NCBI RefSeq assembly: GCF_004006535.1
Contig: NZ_RLIH01000008.1
Location: forward strand, 1 to 64,000
DNA length: 64,000 nucleotides
Direction: 5' to 3'
Origin: Anaerosphaera multitolerans
Lineage (GTDB): Bacteria; Bacillota; Clostridia; Tissierellales; Peptoniphilaceae
Shown here: one piece after another, positions 46,383 through 56,260 of the stretch
Numbering within the stretch: position 1 is the stretch's first letter
How the letters are laid out: each line of letters begins with the position of its first letter
Translations under genes and position numbers: made by a program
The notes under the pieces: generated by a model
The model's database searches: none
What the model saw: the letters and a program-made list of their open reading frames with translations, nothing else
Told to the model about the DNA's origin: nothing

Positions 46383-46411
46383 ATTATAGCTATGACAACT
46401 TTCCTTGTCAA
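46383..46411 (-). promoter_or_regulatory. Consensus promoter of the XRE-DUF3169-SpoIIM operon
   Basis: On the minus strand TTGACA, 17-nt spacer, TATAAT: a perfect sigma-A consensus. It gives a leader of about 70 nt. Confidence 0.8.
46393..46410. promoter_or_regulatory. Palindromic operator candidate
   Basis: TGACAA and TTGTCA form an inverted repeat with a 6-nt centre, covering the -35 and most of the spacer of the operon promoter. Further TGACAA half-sites occur at 46362-46367 and 46320-46325, the last next to the regulator's ribosome binding site. Confidence 0.55.
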
Positions 46412-46425
46412 GGATATTTTAAAAC

Positions 46426-46453
46426 AAGTTGCAATAATATTTCATTGCAACTT
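46426..46453. repeat. Inverted repeat, possible weak terminator
   Basis: AAGTTGCAAT and ATTGCAACTT form a perfect 10-bp stem with an 8-nt loop. The minus strand continues GTTTTAAAA. It lies just upstream of the XRE operon promoter and could insulate it from the M20 gene. Confidence 0.5.
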
Positions 46454-46580
46454 AAGTTTTAAATATTTAATTATATAGTAAAATCTAATTCATTCCTTAT
46501 AAACAGTTGATTTCTATCAATTATTTAAAACTATAATTTCAAAGGAAAAATCACAATACCTAGCTGCTTAATATTAAAAA

Positions 46581-46598
46581 AGCGACTTTTCAGTCGCT
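46581..46598 (-). terminator. Terminator of the M20 peptidase gene
   Basis: AGCGACT/AGTCGCT stem with a TTTC loop, followed by TTTTTT on the minus strand. Confidence 0.9.
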
Positions 46599-46599
46599 T

Positions 46600-47763
46600 C
46601 TAATCTTCTAATCCCAATAAAGCCAATTCCACGTGCATCTTCACACCATATACAAAGGCTTTTTCATCAATTTTAAATTTAGGATGATGGTTTACATACT
46701 CATATCCCTCTTCTGCACTACCTCCACTTAGTATAAAGTAGCCGCTTGGCGCAATTCTTCTATAAAATGAAAAGTCCTCACTACCCATTTGCTGAGGTAC
46801 ATCCATATAATTTTCTTTGCCCACAACTTTTTCTGCAGCTTTCTTAATTTTATCAACACATTCCTTGCTATTTATATTTACATCATAGCCTTTCATATAT
46901 TCAAATTCATAAGTTGCACCATTTGCCTTACATATTCCGTCTACAATTTCCTTAAATCTCACTTCTATTAGTTCCCTTGTCTCTTCAGACAAATTTCTAA
47001 CTGTAAACTTTAAATTAGCAGTATCGGGTATTATATTTTCAGCAGTTCCCGAATTAAAAACACCACAGCTAATTACTGCTTTTTCAAAAGCATTTACATT
47101 TCTGGAAATAATCTGATTTACATTTATTACTATCATTGAGCCTATCATAATTGGATCTATGGACTTTTCAGGCATTGAACCATGAGCTCCCTTTCCCTGA
47201 ATTTTTATAGTAACAGTATCTGAAGATGCCATTATTGGTCCTTCATTAGATAAAATATATCCAACGGACATTCCCGGCATTATGTGTAGGCCGTAAAATT
47301 CATCAACGTCATCAACCATATGAGAATTTACAATTTCTACCGCTCCTCCCGGAGGTGACTCTTCAGCATGTTGAAATATAAGTTTAACTGAACCCTTTAA
47401 ACTTTCTCTATTATTTGCAAGAATTTTAGCCGCTCCTAAAAGCATGGCAGCATGGGTATCATGACCACAGGCGTGCATTACACCTTTATTTTTAGATTTA
47501 AATTCCACATCTGACTCTTCTTCAATTGGCAATGCATCTATATCTGCTCTTAAAGCTACAGTCTTTCCTTTGTCATTTCCCTTTATCACACCTATTACAC
47601 TGGTAGGTGTCGGCTTTAATATTTCTATACCACCTATTTTCTTAAGCTCTTCTTCAATATAGGCAGAAGTATTATATTCTTTAAAAGACATCTCAGCATT
47701 CTCATGAAACCATCTTCTCCAACTTAGAATTTCCTTTTCATCTAAATATTTTTCTATGTTCAT
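46600..47763 (-). CDS. M20 family amidohydrolase (N-acyl-amino-acid/hippurate hydrolase type)
   Basis: 387 residues. RRWFHENAEMSFKEYNT at the N-terminus, the metal-binding HACGHDTHAAMLLGAA (about 96-111), and FQHAEESPPGGAVEIV (about 130-145) with catalytic and metal Glu residues. IQGKGAHGSMPEKSIDP opens the dimerisation domain, and HHPKF near the end supplies a further metal ligand. It probably releases amino acids from N-acyl or small peptide substrates. The natural substrate is unknown. It is monocistronic, between two terminators. Confidence 0.9.
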   Translation of the reverse strand: MNIEKYLDEKEILSWRRWFHENAEMSFKEYNTSAYIEEELKKIGGIEILKPTPTSVIGVIKGNDKGKTVALRADIDALPIEEESDVEFKSKNKGVMHACGHDTHAAMLLGAAKILANNRESLKGSVKLIFQHAEESPPGGAVEIVNSHMVDDVDEFYGLHIMPGMSVGYILSNEGPIMASSDTVTIKIQGKGAHGSMPEKSIDPIMIGSMIVINVNQIISRNVNAFEKAVISCGVFNSGTAENIIPDTANLKFTVRNLSEETRELIEVRFKEIVDGICKANGATYEFEYMKGYDVNINSKECVDKIKKAAEKVVGKENYMDVPQQMGSEDFSFYRRIAPSGYFILSGGSAEEGYEYVNHHPKFKIDEKAFVYGVKMHVELALLGLED

Positions 47764-47852
47764 AAAGGTCCCCTTTCAAAATGTATTTCTATGAATATTA
47801 TAACTCTAATAAAATAATTTAGCTATTTAACAAATTTATTTACAATAAAAAA

Positions 47853-47868
47853 GCGACCCTTAAGTCGC
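47853..47868 (-). terminator. Terminator of fni
   Basis: GCGAC/GTCGC stem with a 6-nt loop, followed by TTTTTTA on the minus strand. Confidence 0.8.
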
Positions 47869-47875
47869 ATTTAAA

Positions 47876-48898
47876 TCATTTATCGTAATCCACTAATTCT
47901 CTTAGTTTTCCCGTAACTCTATAGTTTACATTTTTAAGTTCTTCTATATTTTTAGCGCCTGTTAAAAGCATAATCATCTTCGTTTTATAAATTATGTCCT
48001 CAACGTACTTATAAGCATATTCATACCCGCCATGGATTAAATAACTTAATAATTCACCGCTTATTGCAGCAATAGATGCTCCTAAAACTATACTCTTTAC
48101 TAAATCCAAGGCGTTTTTAATCCCCCCTGAACCTATTAGTACAAGGTCATCATATTCAAGGGCACTTATTTCAATTAAGCTCATTGCCGTAGGGATTCCC
48201 CAACTATACAACTCTGATAGATCATTTTCCGGAGTTCTTAAATTTTCAATTTCTAAAAAATTTGTTCCGCCAAATCCGGATATATCAATATATTTAACTC
48301 CAACTGAATAGAGCTTTTTAGCTACATCCTTTGATATACCAAAACCGACTTCTTTTACAATTACAGGTACGTCTACTTCATTTACTATATTTTCTATATT
48401 CGAAAGTATATTTTTAAAGGATCTGTCTCCCTCTTCCATAGATAACTCTTGGGCAGGATTTAAATGAATTTGAACTCCATTGGCATCTATCATCTCCACC
48501 ACTCTTTTAGCATCTTCCACTGTGGAATGTCCATTTATATTTGCCAATAAAATTCCATCTCCTATGGTCTTTCTGGCACATTGAAAGGATTCAGCAGTGT
48601 CTTCATCTTCCAAGGCTATAGTTTGAGAACCCACAGCCATTGGAATATTAAAATTCTTTGCAATACGAGCCAACGAATTATTAATATCCTGAGAAAATTC
48701 ATTTCCACCTGTTATTGCATTTATCAACAAGGGAAAATCCACTTTTTTATCCAAAAACATTACTGAAGTATCTATCTCATTAAAGTCTATTTCCGGAAGA
48801 GAATTGTGATATAAAAAAATATCTTCAAACATTGGATTTCCTATATACGTCGTGCGGAGATAATTTTCTATATGCTCTCTTTTCCTATATTTTCTCAT
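47876..48898 (-). CDS. fni: Type 2 isopentenyl-diphosphate delta-isomerase
   Basis: 340 residues from the ATG at 48898 (GAGGAATAAA upstream); an in-frame GTG four codons earlier is less likely. FMN TIM-barrel features: KREHIENYL at the start, LLINAITGG (about 53-61), AVGSQ (about 87-91), VQIHLNPAQE (about 140-149) and DISGFGGTNFLEIE (about 190-203). It interconverts isopentenyl and dimethylallyl diphosphate using FMN and NADPH. It lies about 50 nt after yvcK, the place often taken by whiA in Firmicutes. No other isoprenoid gene is in the window. Confidence 0.93.
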   Translation of the reverse strand: MRKYRKREHIENYLRTTYIGNPMFEDIFLYHNSLPEIDFNEIDTSVMFLDKKVDFPLLINAITGGNEFSQDINNSLARIAKNFNIPMAVGSQTIALEDEDTAESFQCARKTIGDGILLANINGHSTVEDAKRVVEMIDANGVQIHLNPAQELSMEEGDRSFKNILSNIENIVNEVDVPVIVKEVGFGISKDVAKKLYSVGVKYIDISGFGGTNFLEIENLRTPENDLSELYSWGIPTAMSLIEISALEYDDLVLIGSGGIKNALDLVKSIVLGASIAAISGELLSYLIHGGYEYAYKYVEDIIYKTKMIMLLTGAKNIEELKNVNYRVTGKLRELVDYDK

Positions 48899-48947
48899 TT
48901 TATTCCTCACCCCTAATTAGATAAATAATACCATTATTTTAAGTTTT

Positions 48948-49916
48948 TTACAATATTGAGTGTTTTCTTAAAACAGCTCCTATTTTTTCTCCACTATGTC
49001 TTATATAGTGATGGTCATTTTCCAAAAAATCTCCTTCAATAAGTTCAATGGATCTCTCCTTTAAAAAATCAATATCTTTTTTATCCACTTCTATAATTGA
49101 GGAATCATCTAATTCAAAATAACTTTCCAAAAGCATTTTTCTCGGACTGTAGTTATTGGCCATACATATGTCAAACATGCCTTCATAACCGTGTTTTTCC
49201 AAGGCTTCCACATGCATTCTTAAAGTGAAATCATCTGTCTCTCCACGCTGAGTCATAACATTTGAAATATATATTTTTTGGGCCCTGGTTCCCTTTAAGG
49301 CTTCTACAATTCCCTTTACTATTAAATTGGGAATTATAGATGTATACAAACTCCCCGGTCCAAAAAGTACTGCATCTGCACTTAGTATTGCAGCTACCGC
49401 CTTTTCATTTGCACTTGGTATATGAGGAAATAAACTCATCTTTTCAATACTTGTTCCTAAACTTGCACACATTTTAGGAATTGTAGATTCTCCTATACAC
49501 TTATCACCATTTTTAAATTCGGCAACTAAATGCACATTATCCAAAGTTACCGGGACTACCTTTCCGGTAATTCTCAAAACATTTTCCAATTCAATAAGGG
49601 CATTATCAAAACTTCCGTATATTTCACAAAGAGCGGCAATTAAAAGGTTCCCAAAATTTTGCCCTTCTAAATTTCCCGTCTCAAATCTATACTGAAGCAG
49701 TTTTTCCATTACAGGTTCTGTATTTGCCAACGCAATTAAACAGTTCCTCACATCACCTGGAGGAAGCATTCCCAAATCTTTACGCAGTATTCCGGAACCC
49801 CCTCCATCATCTGTCATAGTAACTATGGCAGTAATATTTGAGGTGTATTTTTTAATACCCTTTAAAAGCGCCGAAATTCCCGTTCCGCCTCCAATTACCA
49901 CTACTTTTTTATTCAT
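48948..49916 (-). CDS. yvcK: Gluconeogenesis factor YvcK (CofD-like)
   Basis: 322 residues. VVVIGGGTGISALLKGIK at the N-terminus, TMTDDGGGSGILRKDLGMLPPGDVRNCLIALA (about 33-64) and FGPGSLYTSIIPNL (about 190-203) are the hallmark motifs. YvcK is needed for normal morphology and growth on gluconeogenic carbon sources and binds UDP-GlcNAc in Bacillus. It starts 4 nt after rapZ, the conserved arrangement. Confidence 0.95.
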   Translation of the reverse strand: MNKKVVVIGGGTGISALLKGIKKYTSNITAIVTMTDDGGGSGILRKDLGMLPPGDVRNCLIALANTEPVMEKLLQYRFETGNLEGQNFGNLLIAALCEIYGSFDNALIELENVLRITGKVVPVTLDNVHLVAEFKNGDKCIGESTIPKMCASLGTSIEKMSLFPHIPSANEKAVAAILSADAVLFGPGSLYTSIIPNLIVKGIVEALKGTRAQKIYISNVMTQRGETDDFTLRMHVEALEKHGYEGMFDICMANNYSPRKMLLESYFELDDSSIIEVDKKDIDFLKERSIELIEGDFLENDHHYIRHSGEKIGAVLRKHSIL

Positions 49917-49920
49917 AAAA

Positions 49921-50760
49921 TCAACCTTTATCTCTATGAGTGACAGTTACATTATTACCTAATGCTTTTAAAATTCTGCCCACTTCATTAGCTATTACAA
50001 CTGACCTGTGAAAACCGCCTGTACAACCAAATCCCACCACCAATACAGTCTTTCCCTCTTTTAAATAATTTGGAATTAAAAAGGTTAACATATCCACACA
50101 TTTTGCGATAAATTCTCTAGTAACCTCAAAACCCATAACGTATTTTTTAGTTTCTTCATTTTCTCCATCTAAGGGCTTTAAGTCCTCTAAATAATAAGGA
50201 TTGGGAAGGAACCTAACATCAAAAACCAAGTCGGCATCTTGAAGAATTCCATATTTAAATCCAAAGGAAGTTATGGAAATTTTTAAAGCATCTTCCTTGT
50301 CAACTTTCAAAATATCCCTTATGGCTTTTTTTAACTGTTGATTACTTAGCTCAGAGGTATCTATTAAGTAATCAGCCCTTGACTTTATCTCTTTTAATAT
50401 TTTAGTTTCTTCTCTATAACCTTCAACTATGGATTGGTTTAAAGGATGAGGTCTTCTTAACTCTTTATATCTCTTTATAACTACATCTTCTCTGGCCTCT
50501 AAAAACATCACCTTGTAGTCTATATTCATTTCCTCTAATTGATTTAAAGAAGCTGAAAAATCATCAAAAAACTTTCCGCTTCTTACATCTACAACTACAC
50601 ATACCTTATTAAAATAATTAGTGGCAGATGCAATTTCAGCAAACTTTGGCATTAATGCCGGAGGCAGATTATCCATAGCATAGTAACCCAAATCCTCTAA
50701 AACATTTAAAGCCTGTGATTTTCCCGCTCCGCTCATTCCCGTAATAACAAGTATTTCCAT
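49921..50760 (-). CDS. rapZ: RNase adapter protein RapZ (YvcJ)
   Basis: 279 residues from the ATG at 50760, with a TAGGAGAGAG site; the frame opens six codons earlier without one. Walker A GMSGAGKS (about 8-15) and DVRFLPNPYY, VGFGCTGGFHRSV and VTHRDK in the C-terminal domain are family signatures. RapZ/YvcJ proteins bind nucleotides and, in enterobacteria, guide sRNA decay in amino-sugar control; in Bacillus YvcJ affects competence. It is coupled to yvcK and follows murB after a terminator hairpin. Confidence 0.94.
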   Translation of the reverse strand: MEILVITGMSGAGKSQALNVLEDLGYYAMDNLPPALMPKFAEIASATNYFNKVCVVVDVRSGKFFDDFSASLNQLEEMNIDYKVMFLEAREDVVIKRYKELRRPHPLNQSIVEGYREETKILKEIKSRADYLIDTSELSNQQLKKAIRDILKVDKEDALKISITSFGFKYGILQDADLVFDVRFLPNPYYLEDLKPLDGENEETKKYVMGFEVTREFIAKCVDMLTFLIPNYLKEGKTVLVVGFGCTGGFHRSVVIANEVGRILKALGNNVTVTHRDKG

Positions 50761-50817
50761 AAACTCTCTCCTATACAATCCTAGCTAACTTCTAAAATAA
50801 CTTCTTTTGTAAATAAA

Positions 50818-50841
50818 AGACACAGTTTTTCAACTATGTCT
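50818..50841 (-). terminator. Terminator of murB
   Basis: AGACATAG pairs with CTGTGTCT (one G-T wobble) around an 8-nt loop, followed by TTTATTT on the minus strand. It lies 57 nt before the rapZ start. Confidence 0.75.
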
Positions 50842-51720
50842 TTAAATATACTTAACTTCCCTGACAAGTTTTACATTAAAATTATCATATACTACCTTTT
50901 GGACAATTTCTATAGTTTCTTTTATCTCCTTAGAGGTTGCATTATTCTTATTAACTACAAATCCGCAATGTTTCTCGCTAATTCCAGCGCCTCCATGAGT
51001 AAAACCCCTTAAGCCGCTATCATCAATTAACTTTCCTGCAAAATAACCCTCAGGTCTTCTGAAAGTTGAACCCGCACTTGGCATATCTAAAGGTTGCTTA
51101 TCACTACGCCTTTTCATCAAATCCTCCATTTTGGATTTTATTTCCTCATAGTTTCCCTTGTTCAGTTTAAATTTTGCACTTAAAACTATATAGCCTTTCT
51201 CCTGTGCAATACTTTGTCTATAACCAAAGTTCATCTCTTTATTATCCAGTTCAATAATATTTAAATCATTATCCAGTAACCTTACGCTTTCAACTACATC
51301 TTTTAACTCTCCATCATAAGCTCCGGCGTTCATTATTACTCCACCGCCTACTGAGCCGGGGATACCGTGGGCAAACTCCAATCCCTTTAAGGATTTTTCC
51401 AAAGCATGCTCTGCAACTTCCCTTAAAGTCGCACCTGCAGAGGCAGTTACAAGGTCTCCACTTACGGATATGTCCTTTAAAACACCCTTTAGCATTATTA
51501 CTACTCCGTCAAATCCCTCATCTTTGGCCAGGACATTTGTGCAATTTCCTAAGACGATATGCTTTAGATTTCTTTCTTTGCAAATCTTCAAAGCGGAAAT
51601 TAAATCCTCCTCACTTTCCGGAAATAAGATTAAATTTGCCGGTCCGCCGGTTTTAAAACTTGTATATTTTTTTAAAGGCTCGTTTTTTAAAACTTTGCCG
51701 TATTTTTCAAATTCTTTCAT
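50842..51720 (-). CDS. murB: UDP-N-acetylenolpyruvoylglucosamine reductase
   Basis: 292 residues of the short Gram-positive (type II) MurB. The FAD domain has YTSFKTGGPANLILFP (about 19-34) and LGNCTNVLAKDEGF. EFAHGIPGSVGGGVIMNAGAYDGE is near 116-139 and the catalytic serine region PSAGSTFRRPEG near 213-224. It reduces enolpyruvyl-UDP-GlcNAc to UDP-MurNAc in peptidoglycan synthesis. The murB-rapZ-yvcK order is conserved in Firmicutes. Confidence 0.96.
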   Translation of the reverse strand: MKEFEKYGKVLKNEPLKKYTSFKTGGPANLILFPESEEDLISALKICKERNLKHIVLGNCTNVLAKDEGFDGVVIMLKGVLKDISVSGDLVTASAGATLREVAEHALEKSLKGLEFAHGIPGSVGGGVIMNAGAYDGELKDVVESVRLLDNDLNIIELDNKEMNFGYRQSIAQEKGYIVLSAKFKLNKGNYEEIKSKMEDLMKRRSDKQPLDMPSAGSTFRRPEGYFAGKLIDDSGLRGFTHGGAGISEKHCGFVVNKNNATSKEIKETIEIVQKVVYDNFNVKLVREVKYI

Positions 51721-51936
51721 AAAACACCTCTAGTAAAATTATACTATAATAAGTTTCCGTTGAACAATAAAATAAAGATATTATTAGTCTACAAGCATAA
51801 AGATATTACCTTTCATTAAATTATAGTATACCCATTATAACTTTAATATCTTTTTTTGAGAACTTATAGAAAGTGTAGATGACTATATCTTTAGCCTATA
51901 AGGTGTTACTAATATTTATAATTATTAAATAAAAAT

Positions 51937-51967
51937 AGAAGTCGAATCTAAATAAAATCCGACTTCT
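51937..51967 (-). terminator. Terminator of the leu-ilv operon
   Basis: AGAAGTCG/CGACTTCT stem with extra A-T pairs inside, followed by ATTTTTATTT on the minus strand, just past ilvE. Confidence 0.88.
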
Positions 51968-51977
51968 AAAGTAAATA

Positions 51978-53039
51978 TTAAACTTCCACTTGCCAACCTT
52001 CCGGTCCTTTTTTTCTTCCCCATTGAATATCTGTAAGTTCATTGTAAAGATAGTTGCTAATTTCCCCAATCTCTCCATTGTTAACTATTATTTCAGTTCC
52101 TTCATAAAATAATTCACCTACAGGACTTATTACTGCTGCCGTTCCTGTTCCGAATATTTCAAGCAGCTTTCCTTCTTTGTGTAAAGTCAATATTTCCTCA
52201 ATGGAAATTCTTCTTTCAACTACTTTTTTTCCTTCACTTTTTAACAACTCTATAATTGACTTTCGTGTTATTCCGGGAAGTATACTGCCGCTTAATTCAG
52301 GAGTCATTATTTCATCTTCTGTTACAAAAAATATATTCATAGAACCTACTTCTTCAATATATTTTCTATTAACTCCGTCAATCCATAAAACTTGAGAGAA
52401 CCCTTTTTCTTCCGCTTCAACTTGACTCTTTAAACTTGCGGCATAATTTCCCCCGGCCTTTGCAGTTCCCAGTCCTCCCTTTACCGTACGCACATATTTA
52501 TCTTCCACATAAATTTTTATAGGCGCCAAACCGTCCTTATAGTAGGGACCGCTTGGACTTAATATTATCATCAGCAAATAAGAGCCGCTTGGATGTACTC
52601 CCAGTTTAGGATCAATTGCAATTACAAAAGGTCTAATGTAAAGAGATGCCTCTTTAGAATCAGGTATCCAATCTCTTTCCAAATCTATTAATTTTTTAAG
52701 TGCTTCCACCATAAATTCTTCATCTATTGGAGGAATGCAAAGCCTATCGTTAGATCTGTTCATTCTTTTAAAGTTTTCATCAGGTCTAAATAAAAAAACT
52801 TTGTCTCCATTCCTATAGGCTTTTAAACCTTCAAATATAGTCTGTCCATAGTGCAAACACATTGCCGATGGAGGTAGCGAAATATTATCATAGGGGACGA
52901 TTCTTGCATCGTGCCATCCCGTATCTTCATCGTAATTCATTAAAAACATATAATCAGTAAAATACTGACCAAATCCAAGATTATTTACATCTTTTATCTT
53001 TTCTTTGAGTTCTTCTCGCTCTTCAAATTTAATATTCAT
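51978..53039 (-). CDS. ilvE: Branched-chain amino acid aminotransferase
   Basis: 353 residues, the longer group of fold-type IV aminotransferases. LHYGQTIFEGLKAYR (about 62-76), KAGGNYAASLKSQVEAEEKGFSQVLW with the PLP Lys in the GLGTAKAGGNYAAS region (about 188-201), and EVGSMNIFFV (about 231-240). It converts the 2-oxo acids made by IlvD and LeuB to valine, isoleucine and leucine, using glutamate. It is the last gene of the operon. An AGAGGAGGG site precedes the ATG. Confidence 0.95.
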   Translation of the reverse strand: MNIKFEEREELKEKIKDVNNLGFGQYFTDYMFLMNYDEDTGWHDARIVPYDNISLPPSAMCLHYGQTIFEGLKAYRNGDKVFLFRPDENFKRMNRSNDRLCIPPIDEEFMVEALKKLIDLERDWIPDSKEASLYIRPFVIAIDPKLGVHPSGSYLLMIILSPSGPYYKDGLAPIKIYVEDKYVRTVKGGLGTAKAGGNYAASLKSQVEAEEKGFSQVLWIDGVNRKYIEEVGSMNIFFVTEDEIMTPELSGSILPGITRKSIIELLKSEGKKVVERRISIEEILTLHKEGKLLEIFGTGTAAVISPVGELFYEGTEIIVNNGEIGEISNYLYNELTDIQWGRKKGPEGWQVEV

Positions 53040-53084
53040 ATTCCCTCCTCTGTGTTTAACTATAGAAATAGTCGCTGTTCTATA

Positions 53085-54749
53085 CTATTCCAATATAGCT
53101 CCTCTGTCTGAGCTTGTAACCAATCTTTGATACCTTCCAAGCCAGCCTTTGATTTTCTCCTGTTCCTTCGGTATGAAGTTCTTCATTCTGTTTTCAAGTT
53201 CTTCATCAGTGATTTTTAAATTTAGTGAGTAGTTCGGTATATCTATTTGAATAATATCTCCCTCTTCAATTATTCCAATAGCTCCGCCGGCACTTGCTTC
53301 CGGAGAAACGTGACCGATTGAAGCCCCTCTTGAAGCTCCTGAAAATCTTCCGTCAGTAATTAAAGCTACGGATTTATCCAATTTCATTCCCGCTAAAGCA
53401 CTTGTAGGATTTAACATTTCTCTCATACCCGGACCGCCCTTTGGTCCCTCGTACCTTATTACTACTACATCACCGCTTTTTATTTTTCCTTCATATATTG
53501 CCTTAATAGCCATATCTTCGCTGTCAAAAACTCTTGCAGGCCCTTCATGAACCAACATTTCATCCGCTACTGCACTTCTCTTTACCACGGCGCCTCTTTT
53601 TGCTATATTTCCCCATAAAATAGCAAGTCCGCCCGTTTCTGAGTAAGGCTCTTCTATAGGTCTTATAACCTTATGATTTTTAATATAACAGTCTTTAATA
53701 TTTTCCCCTAAAGTTTTTCCTGTCACAGTGATTAAATCGGTATGAAGCAGATTTCTCTTAGTTAATTCCTTTTGAACCGCACCTATTCCTCCTGCAACGT
53801 ATAGCTCCTCCATATGAGTAGGTCCTGCAGGAGCTAAGTGACAAAGATTTGGAACTTTCTCACTTACTTTGTTTATTAAATTTAAATCCAAAGGTATTTC
53901 CGCCTCATTTGCTATTGCCAATAAATGAAGTACTGTGTTTGTAGAACATCCCAGTGCCATATCGCAAGCAAGGGCATTTTCCACTGATTTCTCAGTTATT
54001 ATATCTTTGATTTTAATATCCTCTTTTAATAGCTCCATTACCGCCATTCCGCTTTTTTTAGCAAGAGCAAGTCTTTGAGCATATACTGCAGGTACAGTAC
54101 CATTCCCCGGAAGTGCAAGACCAATCGCCTCTGAAAGACAGTTCATACTGTTGGCAGTGTACATGCCCGCACAGCTTCCACAACTTGGACAAGCGCTTCT
54201 TTCTATTTCTCCAAGTCTTTCTTCAGTAATCATTCCCGCCTTGTAGCTACCCACAGCTTCAAACATATATGACAGACTTATTTCCTCTCCATCATTTAGC
54301 CCCGCAAGCATAGGTCCGCCACTTATTAAAACAGTTGGAAGATTAAGTCTTAATGCTCCCATAATCATTCCAGGTACTATTTTATCACAGTTCGGTACCA
54401 AGACCAAAGCATCTAATCCATGAGCTATTGCCATTGACTCAACACTGTCTGCAATTAACTCCCTACTTGGGAGGGAATACTTCATTCCTATATGTCCCAT
54501 GGCAATTCCGTCGCATACACCTATTGATGGAATAGTTATTGGAGTGCCACCATTCATAAGCACTCCTGTCTTTACACTTTCTACAATTTTTTCAAGATGA
54601 ATATGTCCCGGAACTATTTCACTAAATGCACTTATTACTCCCACTAAGGGCCTGTTAAGTTGCTCCTCAGTATATCCCATTGCATAAAATAAACTTCTGT
54701 TAGGAGCCCTTTCAGGCCCCTTTATTACATTGTCGCTTTTTAAATTCAT
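53085..54749 (-). CDS. ilvD: Dihydroxy-acid dehydratase
   Basis: 554 residues. Iron-sulphur cysteines appear in [12 protein letters not shown] (about 117-128) and [19 protein letters not shown] (about 188-206). The C-terminal [20 protein letters not shown] (about 470-489) is typical. It dehydrates dihydroxy-isovalerate and dihydroxy-methylvalerate to 2-oxo acids. The gene follows ilvC after 16 nt. Confidence 0.96.
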   Translation of the reverse strand: MNLKSDNVIKGPERAPNRSLFYAMGYTEEQLNRPLVGVISAFSEIVPGHIHLEKIVESVKTGVLMNGGTPITIPSIGVCDGIAMGHIGMKYSLPSRELIADSVESMAIAHGLDALVLVPNCDKIVPGMIMGALRLNLPTVLISGGPMLAGLNDGEEISLSYMFEAVGSYKAGMITEERLGEIERSACPSCGSCAGMYTANSMNCLSEAIGLALPGNGTVPAVYAQRLALAKKSGMAVMELLKEDIKIKDIITEKSVENALACDMALGCSTNTVLHLLAIANEAEIPLDLNLINKVSEKVPNLCHLAPAGPTHMEELYVAGGIGAVQKELTKRNLLHTDLITVTGKTLGENIKDCYIKNHKVIRPIEEPYSETGGLAILWGNIAKRGAVVKRSAVADEMLVHEGPARVFDSEDMAIKAIYEGKIKSGDVVVIRYEGPKGGPGMREMLNPTSALAGMKLDKSVALITDGRFSGASRGASIGHVSPEASAGGAIGIIEEGDIIQIDIPNYSLNLKITDEELENRMKNFIPKEQEKIKGWLGRYQRLVTSSDRGAILE

Positions 54750-54765
54750 AAAATTACCCCTATAC

Positions 54766-55761
54766 TTATTTTTTCAACCAGCTCATCATTCCTCTTAGTT
54801 CTTCCCCTACTTTTTCAAGTTGATGCTCAGATTCTTTTCTTCTTGTGCTTAGGAAGCGAGTTTTTCTTCCTGAAGAGAATTCAGTCATAAATTCGCTTGC
54901 AAATTTTCCTGTTTGAATGTCGTTTAAAACCTTCTTCATATTTGCCTTGGTATCATCGGTAATAACTTGTTTACCTGCAATATAATCCCCATATTCAGCC
55001 GTGTTTGAAATGGAATGTCTCATGCCGGCAAAACCACCTTCATTTATCATATCTACTATTAATTTCATTTCATGGATACATTCAAAATATGCCATTTCAG
55101 GTTCATAACCAGCCTCTACAAGAGTTTCAAATCCAACTTTCATAAGTTCAGTAACGCCACCGCAAAGTACAGCTTGTTCTCCAAACAAGTCGGTTTCAGT
55201 TTCCTCTTTAAAAGTGGTTTCTAAAATTCCGGCTCTTCCCGCTCCAATTCCTGAAGCATAAGCCAATGCCTTTTCCTTAGCTTGACCTGTTGCATCTTGG
55301 TACACTGCAATTAGTGACGGAACTCCGTGACCTTGTTCATACTGACTTCTTACAGTATGCCCCGGTCCCTTTGGCGCAACCATTATTACATCAATATCCT
55401 CTTGCGGTACTACTAGGTTGTAGTGGATATTAAATCCGTGCGCATACATTAAAGTATTTCCCTTTTCCATGTGCGGTTCTATTTTTTCATGATATAAATC
55501 AGCAGAAATTTCATCTGGTACAAGCATCATAACCATATCTGCGCGTTTAGCCGCTTCATCTACGTTAAAAACCTCTATTCCAAATTCTTCAGCCACTTTT
55601 CTGGACTTACTGTTTTCAGCAAGACCAACTATTACATTAACTCCACTTTCTTTTAAGTTAAGAGCATGTGCATGTCCTTGACTTCCAAATCCCATTATTG
55701 CTACAGTTTTGTTTGATAGTACCTCTAAGTTACAATCCTTGTCATAATATTTTTTTACCAT
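54766..55761 (-). CDS. ilvC: Ketol-acid reductoisomerase
   Basis: 331 residues from the ATG at 55761, which is 7 nt after AGGAGG; the ATG two codons earlier is too close to that site. Class [22 protein letters not shown] (about 21-37) binds NAD(P), and the helical domain has [19 protein letters not shown] (about 185-203) with magnesium-binding acidic residues. The loop after the Rossmann motif reads [13 protein letters not shown], with serines that usually favour NADPH. It acts in valine and isoleucine synthesis. It lies 11 nt after ilvN. Confidence 0.95.
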   Translation of the reverse strand: MVKKYYDKDCNLEVLSNKTVAIMGFGSQGHAHALNLKESGVNVIVGLAENSKSRKVAEEFGIEVFNVDEAAKRADMVMMLVPDEISADLYHEKIEPHMEKGNTLMYAHGFNIHYNLVVPQEDIDVIMVAPKGPGHTVRSQYEQGHGVPSLIAVYQDATGQAKEKALAYASGIGAGRAGILETTFKEETETDLFGEQAVLCGGVTELMKVGFETLVEAGYEPEMAYFECIHEMKLIVDMINEGGFAGMRHSISNTAEYGDYIAGKQVITDDTKANMKKVLNDIQTGKFASEFMTEFSSGRKTRFLSTRRKESEHQLEKVGEELRGMMSWLKK

Positions 55762-55772
55762 TTCCATTCCTC

Positions 55773-56255
55773 CTAAATTCTTTTCATTCCTGTTACACCA
55801 GTTCTACATACTTCCAATATTTCATAATCTTCATTTAACAATTTTAAAAATGCATCTACTTTATCGGGTTTACCCGTCAATTCAATTATCATACTATTTG
55901 GAGATAAGTCCACAACTGTTGCCTTGTAAATCTTTGCAACTTCTGCAATTCTTCCTCTCTTTTCTTCATCTGCTTTTACTTTTATCAATACAATTTCTCT
56001 AAAGACACATTCTTTTTGATTTAGCACCTCTATTTCAACTACCTCTTCCAATTTATCTGTTTGAGAAACTATTTGATGCAGTTCATGTTCCTCCACAACT
56101 ACTGTTAATGTTATACGAGAATATCTCGGGTCATTAGTTACAGACACCGTAAGTGTTTCTATATTAAAACCTCTTCTTGCAAATAAGGAAGATATTCTAG
56201 CTAAAATTCCCGCATTGTTTTCCACTAATATACTTATTACTTCAAAATTAGCCAT
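55773..56255 (-). CDS. ilvN: Acetolactate synthase small (regulatory) subunit
   Basis: 160 residues. The N-terminal ACT domain ([34 protein letters not shown], about 4-37) is followed by the second regulatory domain (about 80-158). It binds the IlvB catalytic subunit and gives feedback inhibition, usually by valine. It is packed 5 nt after ilvB. Confidence 0.95.
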   Translation of the reverse strand: MANFEVISILVENNAGILARISSLFARRGFNIETLTVSVTNDPRYSRITLTVVVEEHELHQIVSQTDKLEEVVEIEVLNQKECVFREIVLIKVKADEEKRGRIAEVAKIYKATVVDLSPNSMIIELTGKPDKVDAFLKLLNEDYEILEVCRTGVTGMKRI

Positions 56256-56260
56256 TTTTC

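Noticed and set aside
46426-46453. The 10-bp inverted repeat as a transposon end or attachment site
   Set aside because: No second copy, target duplication or recombinase gene was seen; a transcription-related hairpin is simpler.
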